Of a stretch of 33,077 bases of DNA, positions 15,396-24,027 are shown one piece after another (position 1 is the stretch's first letter; the number at the start of each line of letters is the position of its first letter). The translations under genes and the position numbers were made by a program. The stretch lies in NCBI GenBank assembly GCA_964456445.1, contig CAYWBI010000020.1:1-33077 (forward strand). Reading direction: 5' to 3'. The DNA comes from CAYWBI01 sp964456445. GTDB taxonomy: Bacteria; Calditrichota; Calditrichia; Calditrichales; J004. Under the pieces are notes generated by a model. The model saw nothing but the letters and a program-made list of their open reading frames with translations, did not search any database and was not told where the DNA came from.

Positions 15396-17297
15396 TTACT
15401 CCGCTAATACCTGTGCTTCATCACGCACACGTTGCGCAATGTCACCGGGTTTTAACGGCTGTCCATAAACATTGGAAAAACTATCGATGTCAACCAGATA
15501 GCGTGCCCGTAAGAGCCAGGCCAGGTTTGAGTATCGACGGTTATCCATGGTTACCTGCGAATCGTTTTTGTCATCGGAATAATTTATTTCAATCGAAATG
15601 ACTTTCCTGAATTTTTTAAGGATATCTCCAATACCGGAGGCCATTGGCTGCAGAAACTTGAGATGGAGAGAGGATACCGAAAGCCCCTCGGCCCGGGCTA
15701 TCTCAACGGCCTCTTCAATAGAACCCTTTGTGCTGCCCCAGCCAAGAAGAAGGATGTCGCCCTCTTCATCGCCAAATACCTTTGGTGTTTTTAATGTTTT
15801 TTGCAAAGTGATCAGCTTTTTACTTCGCGCGTCACTGCCTTTTTGATTGGTAACCATGTCATAGGCTACTTTGCCTTCTGCGGTATGTGCCAGACCGGTT
15901 ACACGATACAACCCATTTTGTTGCCCAGGGATGGGGCGTTTAGACAAGCCCGTTTCTTCGTCCCAGTCAAAAGGTTTGAATCCTTCCGGTAAGGGGCTTT
16001 GATCCGGTGCAGGCGCCAGCCATTCCGGGTTAAAGACCGGACGATTGTAAGGCTGCTGACCCGTGGCCAGATTGGCGTCGGAGAGGATGAGTACGGGCAT
16101 GCGAAAGGTTTCGGCAATTTTGCGGGCCGTTATCACGCTATAAAAACAATCCTCTATGGTCGCAGGTGCCAGAACAACTTTTGGGTTATCGCCGGCGGAT
16201 GCATAAAGTGCGGCCAGCAAGTCGCCTTGTTCAACCTTGGTCGGTAAACCCGTGCTTGGACCACCGCGCTGCACATCGATCAAAACGAGGGGGATTTCCG
16301 CCATGGAAGCCAAACCGAGCATTTCCGTTTTAAGCGCTAATCCGGGTCCGGATGTTACGGTTACTGCACATTTCCCGGCATAGGAAGAGCCGATGGCAAA
16401 GGCACAGGCCGCTATTTCATCTTCCGCCTGATGTACAACACCGCCGGCATTTTCGAAGACTTCGCTTAGATAATGGGAAACGGATGTGGCCGGTGTGATG
16501 GGATACATGGCGCATACGTCCATACCCGAGGCCATAATGCCCATGCCCAATGCAATGTTCCCGTTGGTCACAATTTTATTGCCCTTTACCGCTGGGGAAG
16601 TGATTTGGTACCGGAAATCGAGGTTGGCTTTTGCCCAACTGTATCCACTTTCCAACAAGGCAATATTTGGTGTGATGACCTTTTCACCTTTTTTGCTGAA
16701 CTTATTACGGATTTGCCGACGCGCCAAATCCATATCGCGGGAATAAATATAACAGAGCAGACCAAAAACAAACATGTTTTTGCCGCGGCGCGGGTTCTTT
16801 ACAATTTTTAACGTTTCCTCTTCCATCGGTATTTCAATGATCTTATAACCATCTTCCACAAGACGGTTGTAAACGGAAATGTAAGCTTTACGGATGGCGT
16901 CACTGGCATGAGTCCGCCATTTGTCTTCCAGTAAAATTGTTGCTCCCTGCTTTATGTTTCCTACCTCGACGCGGCCCATCAGTGCTTGTTCGTTAAAGCC
17001 GACGATCAAATCGGCTTCGTTGCCCATATTGGTTATTTCCCTGGAGCCAAAACGGATACGGATTCCGCTGGCGCCCGCAGCGTCACGGGGAGGCGGTTCA
17101 ATTTCTGCCGGGATAATTTCTACGGTCCAAATACCATTGCCCATTTGGGCGGAAAGCGTACCAAAGGATTGACCCACGGTTTGAGCGCCTTCTCCCGAAT
17201 CACTAACAACCTCTATAATATGTTCCGGTATGACAACTGGCGAACCGGAATTAGCCGTCGTCTCATTTTCAGACAACAGAGTCTCATTTGTGCTCAT
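15396..17297 (-). CDS. korA: 2-oxoacid:ferredoxin oxidoreductase, fused gamma-alpha subunit
   Basis: A 633-aa protein with a gamma domain at the N-terminus (about 30-230) fused to the alpha subunit (about 240-633), the usual arrangement in the KorA family. Alpha marks are YPITPATSVSHYL (265-277), AEDEIAACAFAIGSSYAG (291-308), VTSGPG (314-319) and RGGPSTGLPTKVEQGDLL (344-361). The first 25 residues are polar and variable. The ribosome binding site GGAGA is about 7 nt before the ATG. This is the first gene of the operon, with AT-rich DNA upstream, so the promoter for kor-rnf is probably between 17298 and 17632. Confidence 0.94.
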   Translation of the reverse strand: MSTNETLLSENETTANSGSPVVIPEHIIEVVSDSGEGAQTVGQSFGTLSAQMGNGIWTVEIIPAEIEPPPRDAAGASGIRIRFGSREITNMGNEADLIVGFNEQALMGRVEVGNIKQGATILLEDKWRTHASDAIRKAYISVYNRLVEDGYKIIEIPMEEETLKIVKNPRRGKNMFVFGLLCYIYSRDMDLARRQIRNKFSKKGEKVITPNIALLESGYSWAKANLDFRYQITSPAVKGNKIVTNGNIALGMGIMASGMDVCAMYPITPATSVSHYLSEVFENAGGVVHQAEDEIAACAFAIGSSYAGKCAVTVTSGPGLALKTEMLGLASMAEIPLVLIDVQRGGPSTGLPTKVEQGDLLAALYASAGDNPKVVLAPATIEDCFYSVITARKIAETFRMPVLILSDANLATGQQPYNRPVFNPEWLAPAPDQSPLPEGFKPFDWDEETGLSKRPIPGQQNGLYRVTGLAHTAEGKVAYDMVTNQKGSDARSKKLITLQKTLKTPKVFGDEEGDILLLGWGSTKGSIEEAVEIARAEGLSVSSLHLKFLQPMASGIGDILKKFRKVISIEINYSDDKNDSQVTMDNRRYSNLAWLLRARYLVDIDSFSNVYGQPLKPGDIAQRVRDEAQVLAE

Positions 17298-17632
17298 AAA
17301 AAAATCTCCATAAACTTAAATATCGACTAATTTAATAAATATTTTCGGAATAATCTCCCTATAATTTAAATAAATTAAAATAATGGGAAATTATTTCAGG
17401 ATGTAAATGTTTGATGCTGTAAATATTAAAAGTTACCAGCTATTTCTAATTCAATTTAAAATAAATGCATAGACTGATTTTTAGATCATAAATTGACATT
17501 TGTATATTCCTGAAAAACAAAAATAAAATGAATTTGGTATGTAACACGGAGAGAAATGGGGGCGCCGGGCGGTTAAAATTTTGCTGTAATATGCGGATGA
17601 ATTTTATTGACGGATTTATTCGGACGATCAAG
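17298..17632. other. AT-rich spacer holding the presumed kor-rnf operon promoter
   Basis: This 335-bp stretch lies between the exporter gene and korA, both on the minus strand. It is rich in A/T runs near korA. I see no convincing -35/-10 pair or sigma54 site on the minus strand and no terminator hairpin with a T run. A 75-codon minus-strand frame covering its left part has no recognisable features. Confidence 0.4.
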
Positions 17633-18424
17633 TTAGAGAAGATGAACGCCTTCATAAAAAAGATACAGCGCAAGTATGGCCAGGATAACCCCTAACATTT
17701 GAATAAGACGGTTGAGCAGGCGCAGGTTTAATTTGTCTCTATGGGCAACGATAAATTTTGAATAAAAATAAAACCAAAGAAATCCGCCCAGCCCGACGGT
17801 GAAGGCATAAATGACACTTAGTAAAATTACATGCGATTTTGGGGCCTGTTTTTCAGATGTTTTGTTTTCCAGCCCTTCGATGGCCGGTTTTTTAAACTCA
17901 TCCCCAGCGATTTTAGAAACAGCCTCTATATTACTGTTTAAAGCCTGTTCCATTCCCCCGGTATGCACTCCGACCGAAGAGAGAAAGGAAAAGACCATAA
18001 AAGAAGAAACAAGCCAGCCGATAAAAAGTGTCGGATTGGTCAGGTTTAAGATTATTCCGGTCCTAAAACCGCCGCGGTTACGCATTTTATCCGCTCTTAT
18101 CTCCTCCGTTGGCAATTGCTCAACACGGAGTTTGGTCCGTATAATTTTTATGGCAATACTGAAAATGAAAACAGAGCCGATCAGCAAAATATAGGGAATG
18201 ACGGGTTGATAATAAGGGTATAGCGTAGCTATCCCATATACCGCCACCAGAACATAAAGTGTTTCCACAATGGCTGCGCCCAACGCAGTGCGTTGGCAAA
18301 ACAACAATTTGCCTTTCAACGCGTTGGAGGTGATGATGATACTTATCGGTCCGGCGATGGGCATTGAAAAGATAATACCGGCCAACAGACCGGTTATTGC
18401 AATAGTGAGAATGTTTGCAAACAT
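17633..18424 (-). CDS. LysE/RhtB-type exporter
   Basis: A 263-aa inner-membrane protein with about six helices. The N-terminal pattern GIIFSMPIAGPISIIITSNAL (16-36), followed by GAAIVETLYV (49-58), matches the LysE translocator family, which exports amino acids and similar small molecules. NLTNPTLFIGWL at 127-138 is the second family block. An unusually long hydrophilic loop (about 151-197, rich in Glu, Lys and Asn) separates helices 4 and 5. The substrate is unknown. No strong ribosome binding site is seen. It follows the hydrolase gene by 115 bp on the same strand. Confidence 0.8.
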   Translation of the reverse strand: MFANILTIAITGLLAGIIFSMPIAGPISIIITSNALKGKLLFCQRTALGAAIVETLYVLVAVYGIATLYPYYQPVIPYILLIGSVFIFSIAIKIIRTKLRVEQLPTEEIRADKMRNRGGFRTGIILNLTNPTLFIGWLVSSFMVFSFLSSVGVHTGGMEQALNSNIEAVSKIAGDEFKKPAIEGLENKTSEKQAPKSHVILLSVIYAFTVGLGGFLWFYFYSKFIVAHRDKLNLRLLNRLIQMLGVILAILALYLFYEGVHLL

Positions 18425-18539
18425 ATTATTTCTAATTTTTCCGATTTATTTGTGGCGGCAAAGCAGCTAACATAAAGATTGTATGTTTATTATAAAATCG
18501 ATTTCATGTAAATTTACAATCAGGGAGCAAATGGTATTC

Positions 18540-19283
18540 TCAGTTTAACTTTAGCAAAAAGGCTTTTACCGCGGTCCAATAATCTTTGTGCTCGGGGAAT
18601 TTTTCCCATAGTGCGCGGGAACCATGCTGACCGGTTGTTTGTGGACGAAAGCTCATCTTGCGTGAATCTGGAACGGCTTTAAATATCCCTGCCCAGTTTT
18701 CTTTTTCATCTCGGGCCGAAGTTATAAAAACCGGTATGTTTAATTTCGCCGCCTGTTCGGTAACAAAATGATCGCTCTTGCCAAAACGGTTAAAATATTC
18801 CCCCGGAGAGAAGGCAAGCAAGGCCGATATCTTTCCCGGGTTTTTAGCGGCCAAAACAAACACCAGCGCCGATGAATAAGAACTGCCCCAAATAATTATC
18901 CGGCTGGCCTTCAACGAATCCCGCGCATAGTCCAATGCAGCCTGCATGTCTTGCAGGGCATTAAGATAACCTGTTTCCATACCGGCCTCTTCGGCACGGG
19001 AATGGGTTTCATTTAAAACATCGTTCACTTCTCCCCCGGAACGTTGATCGATGGCCAGACAGGCATAGCCCATTTTGTTTAGCTTTGGGGCAATCTCACG
19101 ATACTCGCCTCGGCTCCATCCGGCCTGATGATACAAGAGGATAAGCGGCGCTCCGGCTATTGGCGCCGGATAGAGATCCGCACTTATCAATAAACTATCC
19201 GCCGACGGAAAGCTGATCGTTTTGAAATCGGCGGCGGAAAGGGCCGTCACCGCCCCCAAAAACAGAATTAGTAATTTTAGCAT
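18540..19283 (-). CDS. Secreted alpha/beta hydrolase
   Basis: A 247-aa protein with a signal peptide (about 1-18, ending ALSAA). The alpha/beta-hydrolase fold is supported by LILLYHQAGWSRGEY (47-61) as the oxyanion-side strand and loop. The nucleophile elbow is GSSYS (133-137) with Ser135, the acid is Asp192 and the base is His220 in TGQHGSR. The overall pattern resembles dienelactone hydrolase-like and prolyl-oligopeptidase-like esterases. It is likely periplasmic, or lipid-facing after export. GGAG lies 7 nt before the ATG. It is divergent from the epimerase gene, with about 110 bp between them that should contain both promoters. Confidence 0.82.
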   Translation of the reverse strand: MLKLLILFLGAVTALSAADFKTISFPSADSLLISADLYPAPIAGAPLILLYHQAGWSRGEYREIAPKLNKMGYACLAIDQRSGGEVNDVLNETHSRAEEAGMETGYLNALQDMQAALDYARDSLKASRIIIWGSSYSSALVFVLAAKNPGKISALLAFSPGEYFNRFGKSDHFVTEQAAKLNIPVFITSARDEKENWAGIFKAVPDSRKMSFRPQTTGQHGSRALWEKFPEHKDYWTAVKAFLLKLN

Positions 19284-19392
19284 GGTTGTTCTCCGTTGGT
19301 AATTTTTTAGCTAAACTATAATCTAAAGCGATTAAAAAAAAGGGTCGAAGAAGAATGTGATAAATTATATACAAATTAACATGGAGCGGCGA

Positions 19393-20328
19393 ATGAAAGT
19401 TGTGATCACCGGAGGTGCGGGATTTATTGGCGGGCATATTGCGGAGTACTGGCTGGACCAGGGCGCGAAGGTACATATTATTGATAATCTGCGTAGCGGG
19501 CGCCGGGAAAATTTAACGGTTTACCCCCGGGCCGTATTTCATGAAATCAGCATTACCGACCGTGAGCAGGTGTTTGAAATTATGAAGAACGCCCGCTATG
19601 TGCATCATCTTGCCGCTATGATATCCGTGCCGGAATCCATGGACAAGCCACTGGAATGTGTGGACATCAATGTAAACGGTCTGATAAACGTGCTTGACGC
19701 TGCCCGGAAAAACGGGGTGGAAAAGGTGGTGCACAGCAGTTCCGCCGCGGTTTATGGCGATAATCCGGTTTCGCCGAAAACAACGGATATGCGTCCGGAG
19801 CCCAAATCACCCTATGGCATTACCAAACTGGATGGTGAGTATTATTTGCGGATGTATAACGAATATCACGGACTGGGCGCGGCCTCCCTGCGTTATTTTA
19901 ATGTTTTTGGCCCGCGGCAGGACCCCGATAGCGCTTATGCCGCCGCTATCCCGATCTTTGTAAAGCGGGCGCTTGAAAACAAAGATTTAAATATTTTTGG
20001 CGATGGACAGCAAACCAGGGATTTTGTTTTCGTAAAAGATGTGGTGCAGGCCAATGTTCTGGCTGCCACTACAGCACAGGCGACCGGTATTTATAATGTG
20101 GCCAACGGTAGCGCAATTTCCATAAAAGAACTGTGCGAGCTGATCATTAAAACGACGAAAAGCGCCAGTAAAATTGTATATGCCGACGAACGCCCCGGCG
20201 ATATCAAACATAGCCTGGCCGATATCGGCGCTACCAGACAGGCGCTTGGCTTTGAGCCCAAATTTGATTTAATCAAAGGTCTTGAACAGACCATCCGCTA
20301 TTTTATGGCTGTATTTTTGGGACGGTAA
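19393..20328 (+). CDS. NAD-dependent NDP-sugar epimerase/dehydratase
   Basis: A 311-aa extended short-chain dehydrogenase. The Rossmann motif GGAGFIGG is at 7-14, an NAD-ribose Asp at 31, SSSAAVYG at 115-122 and the catalytic Tyr141-x3-Lys145. The family includes UDP-glucose 4-epimerase and other nucleotide-sugar epimerases or dehydratases making surface polysaccharide precursors. I chose the ATG at 19393 because GGAG lies 6 nt upstream and the Rossmann strand then begins at residue 2. An in-frame start at 19357 would add 12 residues with no family match. The exact sugar cannot be told. Confidence 0.9.
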   Translation: MKVVITGGAGFIGGHIAEYWLDQGAKVHIIDNLRSGRRENLTVYPRAVFHEISITDREQVFEIMKNARYVHHLAAMISVPESMDKPLECVDINVNGLINVLDAARKNGVEKVVHSSSAAVYGDNPVSPKTTDMRPEPKSPYGITKLDGEYYLRMYNEYHGLGAASLRYFNVFGPRQDPDSAYAAAIPIFVKRALENKDLNIFGDGQQTRDFVFVKDVVQANVLAATTAQATGIYNVANGSAISIKELCELIIKTTKSASKIVYADERPGDIKHSLADIGATRQALGFEPKFDLIKGLEQTIRYFMAVFLGR

Positions 20329-20347
20329 AATCAATCTGTATAAATAA

Positions 20348-20375
20348 CAAACCGCGGATATATATCCGCGGTTTG
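20348..20375. terminator. 28-nt perfect palindrome between convergent genes
   Basis: CAAACCGCGGATAT and its exact reverse complement abut with no loop base, forming a perfect 14-bp dyad. It lies between the ends of the plus-strand epimerase and the minus-strand lipoprotein. On the minus strand it is followed by a short T-rich stretch (TTATTTAT); on the plus strand there is no T run. It is probably a bidirectional terminator, although so perfect a palindrome could also be a protein-binding site. Confidence 0.6.
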
Positions 20376-20413
20376 TCAAAGGCCTGCTTTGTTGGTTCCA
20401 AAGTGGGACAAAC

Positions 20414-20860
20414 TTATTTCTTAAACTTACCGGAAATTGGGATGTCTTTCTTGATAGGCAAGCCTTTTTTATCCAGTTTTTGCACCGATCCATTAAACGT
20501 GCCCGTGATCGAATCTTGTCCAAAATGGTTCAATGTACCGCTGACCGTTGCAGGACTATATTCCATTAAAGTTAAGGAACCATTCTCAAATGAGCCGGGT
20601 TGTTTGCCGGGGAAATCAAAAATAAAATAATAGCTGTCCGACATGGCGCCGCCTTTAACATGTGTAGAATTATTTGTGCTGTCATAAAATATAACGGCGT
20701 CGGTAAATGTTGTGTCCTTGTCGCCAATTGTTAGAGTGACAACAGATTGTGGTTCTACGGGCGTTTCGGTTTGGGCTTGCTCCGTCTTTTTTGTGCTACA
20801 GCCAAACATGATAAACAACGTCAGGGCCGCGATGGACGCCTTTAATATGGAATGCTTCAT
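20414..20860 (-). CDS. Small lipoprotein of unknown function
   Basis: A 148-aa protein with a signal peptide and a lipobox-like end (IMFGC, Cys21), then a Thr/Glu/Gln-rich linker. The mature part (about 40-148) looks like a small beta-rich domain: many alternating strands with conserved-looking Gly and Asp/Thr turns, no cysteine. A near-perfect ribosome binding site (AGGAGG) precedes the ATG. I do not recognise the family. It is likely anchored in the outer or inner membrane facing the periplasm. Confidence 0.75.
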   Translation of the reverse strand: MKHSILKASIAALTLFIMFGCSTKKTEQAQTETPVEPQSVVTLTIGDKDTTFTDAVIFYDSTNNSTHVKGGAMSDSYYFIFDFPGKQPGSFENGSLTLMEYSPATVSGTLNHFGQDSITGTFNGSVQKLDKKGLPIKKDIPISGKFKK

Positions 20861-20875
20861 TTTATATCCTCCTGT

Positions 20876-21579
20876 TTAGGGTTAGGGATGTGGTTTATGA
20901 TAGCGCGCAACAACCCGTTTTTTTGTTCCAATTCAATGCGGACCATTTTCATCTTCCGGAAAAACGCCAATGCCCGCCGCAGCTTTATATTTATGGATAA
21001 ACTTAGAAATGCTATACGGTCACAATTAGGATTGTAGTGCCTTTCGTCGGTTTTTTCGGAGAGACAGACTTCGTCTATATTGCATAAAGCGGGTAAAAAC
21101 AAACCCAATAGGTGAAGATATTTCGGCCTGATAAAAACATGGCCTGACTTTCCCGCATGACAAAGAAATCTGCCCGGCTAAACGGTATGTGGTCCATGCC
21201 CCCCTTGCATATCTGATAAGTCATGGCGGCAATCCATTTTTCTTTGTATTTAACACTCTTTTTTATAGCGTCTGTATTAGCCTAAACATGATGTTAAGTT
21301 TTTAAAACGCGCGTGCAAAGAAAGGATGAAATCAAATTGCCTGCCCAAAAAAATAGATACCGCGACCAAAATTATTATTTCCAATGCTGGAACTTACAAA
21401 AATATACGGGGGATTCAACATAAAAAGCATTTTTCTGAAAATGGTTGAAAAACAGTCTCCATAAAAAGAACAAAATGCGCCTTCGGTTTTATAACTATTT
21501 CCCTTAAATGTGCAAGAGCCTGCAACATGTTTTCCTTTCCTGCGTATCAGGCTTTAAAATCATCGAAACAGGAGCGGAC
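20876..21579. other. Roughly 700-bp stretch without a convincing gene
   Basis: Nothing in this stretch is well supported as coding. A minus-strand frame of 83 codons (20857-21108) overlaps the lipoprotein start by four bases. Its last third (near ELEQKNGLLRAIINHIPN) recalls the start of a PAS sensor domain, but the rest has no visible family and no ribosome binding site. From about 21200 to 21570 the DNA is AT-rich with no hairpin of note. Confidence 0.35.
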
Positions 21580-21741
21580 ATGTTGGAAATTATAAAAGTT
21601 ATCACCGTTTTATTAATGGCTGTGCCCTTTGTCTATATGCTGGTTGATGTTACGCTTGAAATTTTACGTACATCCGGAACATTGCTGTCAAAGGGCCTGA
21701 AACCCGTTTATATCCGTATCAAACACGATTCGCATCGCTAA
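21580..21741 (+). CDS. 53-aa single-helix membrane protein
   Basis: A short gene with AGGAG 5 nt before the ATG and a strong terminator right after it, both supporting reality. The product has one membrane helix (about 5-22) followed by a basic, amphipathic C-terminal segment ending in His-Asp-Ser-His-Arg. A longer in-frame start at 21508 lacks a ribosome binding site. Function is unknown. Confidence 0.55.
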   Translation: MLEIIKVITVLLMAVPFVYMLVDVTLEILRTSGTLLSKGLKPVYIRIKHDSHR

Positions 21742-21763
21742 CAAAAACAATTTACCCTCCCTT

Positions 21764-21810
21764 AAACCATCAGATATCTGATATATATTCAGAAATCTGA
21801 TGGTTTTTTT
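21764..21810 (+). terminator. Rho-independent terminator
   Basis: AAACCATCAGAT (21764-21775) pairs perfectly with ATCTGATGGTTT (21795-21806) around a 19-nt loop, and a run of eight T residues follows (21803-21810). It ends the small membrane-protein gene. The inner CAGATATCTG could extend the structure. Confidence 0.85.
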
Positions 21811-21977
21811 ATTGTAAGTTTTCCATAAAGACCGCTATAGCGCGGTTTTCTTTTCTGGCATTAAAATTGACGCCCTTTCGATAAACAAATCCAAAAATAA
21901 ATTGAAAACAGAGGGATGGCCTGTAATATCCGGGACCATCCGGACTCTTTATATGACTTATTGAAAGGAAGGCCGAG

Positions 21978-23480
21978 ATGCGAAAAATCAATTTTTTATA
22001 CCTGCTTATCCTGCCGCTTGTGATGCAGGCCCAAATGATTTCATTAAAAACCGTTCCCCTGGCCGCCGGCGATCAGTTTCTATTTTACCCATCGCAAAAT
22101 TTATCTATGGGCGGGGTAAGTGTCGCTCTGGACGACCCCTGGCTGGACCCGTTTAGTAATCCTGCCGATGGGTCTGCAATAAAGCAAAACCTTCTATTTG
22201 GCGTACCCCTGGTTTACAGCATTGCCGATAATCTTGGCGGTGGGCGCACTTTACCGGTCGCAGCGCATTTTCGCAACGGGAAATGGTTTGGCGCGCTGAT
22301 GCTGGCCTGGCAACAATTGGAAATGGCACATCAGGCCTTTAACTCGTTTCAAAATAATGACATTCGTCTATTGGCCGTCCAAGCTTCTACGGTTCAAAAA
22401 ACAGGCCGGTTTATTCCCAATAAATATGTTACCTTTGCCCTGGGAAAACAATTGGACAGCGGTTATAATTTTGGCGCCGAACTAAGCTATTCCAATCTAC
22501 AGGCGATAGGCGGTGTGGAACTTCTGTATGATAACAGTTCATCGGTCAGCCAAAACGGCCATGCGGTGAATATTAAAATCGGGCTGACGCGAAATGATGA
22601 GGGAAGGGAGTTTAAGGCCCTGCTTCTATACAACAATTTTGATATGCGTCAGGATGTAATTTATTCGAATTGGCTTTGGAACGACGCTCAAAAGAGTTAT
22701 GTTTATAATAATCAGCTGGTTTCGAACAGCGATCATACCTATACCTATGGCGGCCAGCTTATATATCGGGAAACCCTGCCCGAAACGGGAACGACCCTTG
22801 GGGGGATATTTACGATAAACCGTAAGACCCATCCCAAAATCCCAAATTATGATTTGATGCGTATCCCGCGGGACCCCGGTGATACCTGGGCTTTTAACCT
22901 CGGGCTTGGATTTGCGCATAAAACGGATAAAACACATTTGGGGATCGATTTTATTTATGAGCCGATCTGGAGCAACACCTGGGCGGCAGCGGTCCGCGAT
23001 ACGCTGAGTAACGGGGGAAGGCCCATTCCACAGGGCGGCAAAACCGTAAACAATGATTTTACTTTTAACAACTGGATATTCCGCTTTGGACTGACCCGTT
23101 TTTATGACCGGCTCCAGTTGAGCGGCGGCTTGCAAATACATAGTTATTCTTATAAACTTGAGCAAACCAACTACCTATTTCAAAACAGCCGCGGCCAGGC
23201 GGAAGACTGGTGGGAATATACCTGGAGTTGGGGCGTGAAATTTCATTTCCGGGATTTTAATCTGAAATACAGTGGCAGATATATCGGTGGCTCCGGGCAG
23301 CCACGAATTGGGGGTGGCTTCTTTGTTAGCCCGGCAATGGATATGGCACTTCGTTCGGATCTAATTCTGGCCCCTTCAGGTCCGCTCGATGTAACCGAAC
23401 ATGCGATCTATAGCCATCAGTTCACAATTGAAATCCCACTGGGCAAAACAAATAAAAACGGGGAGGGTTCTGAGTTATGA
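21978..23480 (+). CDS. Outer-membrane beta-barrel protein
   Basis: A 500-aa exported protein with a signal peptide (about 1-19, before Gln). The early block ending QNLSMGGVSVALDDPWLDPFSNPA (about 41-64) resembles PorV/FadL-type barrels, where a conserved NPA segment follows the plug region. The rest alternates short amphipathic strands rich in aromatic residues and Gly with polar turns, as in a 14- or 16-strand barrel. GAAAGGAAGG precedes the ATG. It overlaps the following lipoprotein gene by four bases (ATGA), so the two are coupled and may act together. It could be a transporter or a type IX-like accessory barrel; this cannot be settled here. Confidence 0.75.
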   Translation: MRKINFLYLLILPLVMQAQMISLKTVPLAAGDQFLFYPSQNLSMGGVSVALDDPWLDPFSNPADGSAIKQNLLFGVPLVYSIADNLGGGRTLPVAAHFRNGKWFGALMLAWQQLEMAHQAFNSFQNNDIRLLAVQASTVQKTGRFIPNKYVTFALGKQLDSGYNFGAELSYSNLQAIGGVELLYDNSSSVSQNGHAVNIKIGLTRNDEGREFKALLLYNNFDMRQDVIYSNWLWNDAQKSYVYNNQLVSNSDHTYTYGGQLIYRETLPETGTTLGGIFTINRKTHPKIPNYDLMRIPRDPGDTWAFNLGLGFAHKTDKTHLGIDFIYEPIWSNTWAAAVRDTLSNGGRPIPQGGKTVNNDFTFNNWIFRFGLTRFYDRLQLSGGLQIHSYSYKLEQTNYLFQNSRGQAEDWWEYTWSWGVKFHFRDFNLKYSGRYIGGSGQPRIGGGFFVSPAMDMALRSDLILAPSGPLDVTEHAIYSHQFTIEIPLGKTNKNGEGSEL

Positions 23481-23923
23481 AAACACGGTTTGTCGCTTTA
23501 TGCCTGCTAACCATGGCCTGCAGCCAGAGCACTGCGCCTGTGCCCACGGATATCAGGAATGCACGTAATCTTTGGGAGAAGAGCGTTTTTGAAAACTATC
23601 TCTTTGATTTTAGACAGGATTGTAATTGTATTTATGGCGGAATGCCGCTGACCGTGCTGGTCATAAACAATAAAATTGAATCTATAACCGATTCCAATAA
23701 TGTTTCCATTGACAGTACGGATTATAAATGGTTTTATACGATCGACGGGCTTTTTGACCGTTTGGAGGCGCTGAGCAGGGAACACACGGAAAAATTTGAC
23801 TATACCTTTGATACCGACTACGGCTATCCACGCTCGGTTTATGTGGACCCATCCCTTCAGCTTGCCGATGATGAGTTTGCTTATACCATTGGCAATCTGA
23901 GGCACTACGGGTTACGAAAGTGA
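23477..23923 (+). CDS. DUF6174-like lipoprotein
   Basis: A 148-aa lipoprotein with LTMAC (Cys15) as lipobox. The mature part begins with W-x4-FENYLFDFRQDCNC (about 33-50), then GGMPLTVLVINNKIESI (54-70) and a C-terminal YPRSVYVDPS stretch. This strand-cysteine-strand layout is typical of the DUF6174 family as I recall it. Its role is unknown. It is translationally coupled to the barrel gene upstream. Confidence 0.65.
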   Translation: MKTRFVALCLLTMACSQSTAPVPTDIRNARNLWEKSVFENYLFDFRQDCNCIYGGMPLTVLVINNKIESITDSNNVSIDSTDYKWFYTIDGLFDRLEALSREHTEKFDYTFDTDYGYPRSVYVDPSLQLADDEFAYTIGNLRHYGLRK

Positions 23924-24027
23924 GCGGGAATTTTATTTGTCCCGTATTCTTTCGGTAAAAATAAATTGCCGCGCGGCAAAGTATTCGATAACATATTGGC
24001 CACAGATATCCAGCGGAGTTGTATGGC

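Noticed and set aside
17446..17673. 75-codon minus-strand frame after the exporter gene
   Set aside because: It overlaps the 3' end of the exporter, is very AT-biased and lacks a ribosome binding site or recognisable domain.
20857..21108. 83-codon frame whose end recalls a PAS domain start
   Set aside because: Only about 18 residues look familiar, there is no start signal, and no kinase or PAS remainder follows. A four-base overlap with the lipoprotein start can arise by chance.
22626..23165. 179-codon minus-strand frame opposite the barrel gene
   Set aside because: It is antisense to a well-supported exported barrel and has no domain or start signal.
23924..24027. Sigma54 promoter before the kinase gene
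   Set aside because: TGGCC at about 23997 resembles a -24 box, but no GC pair follows at the required spacing.
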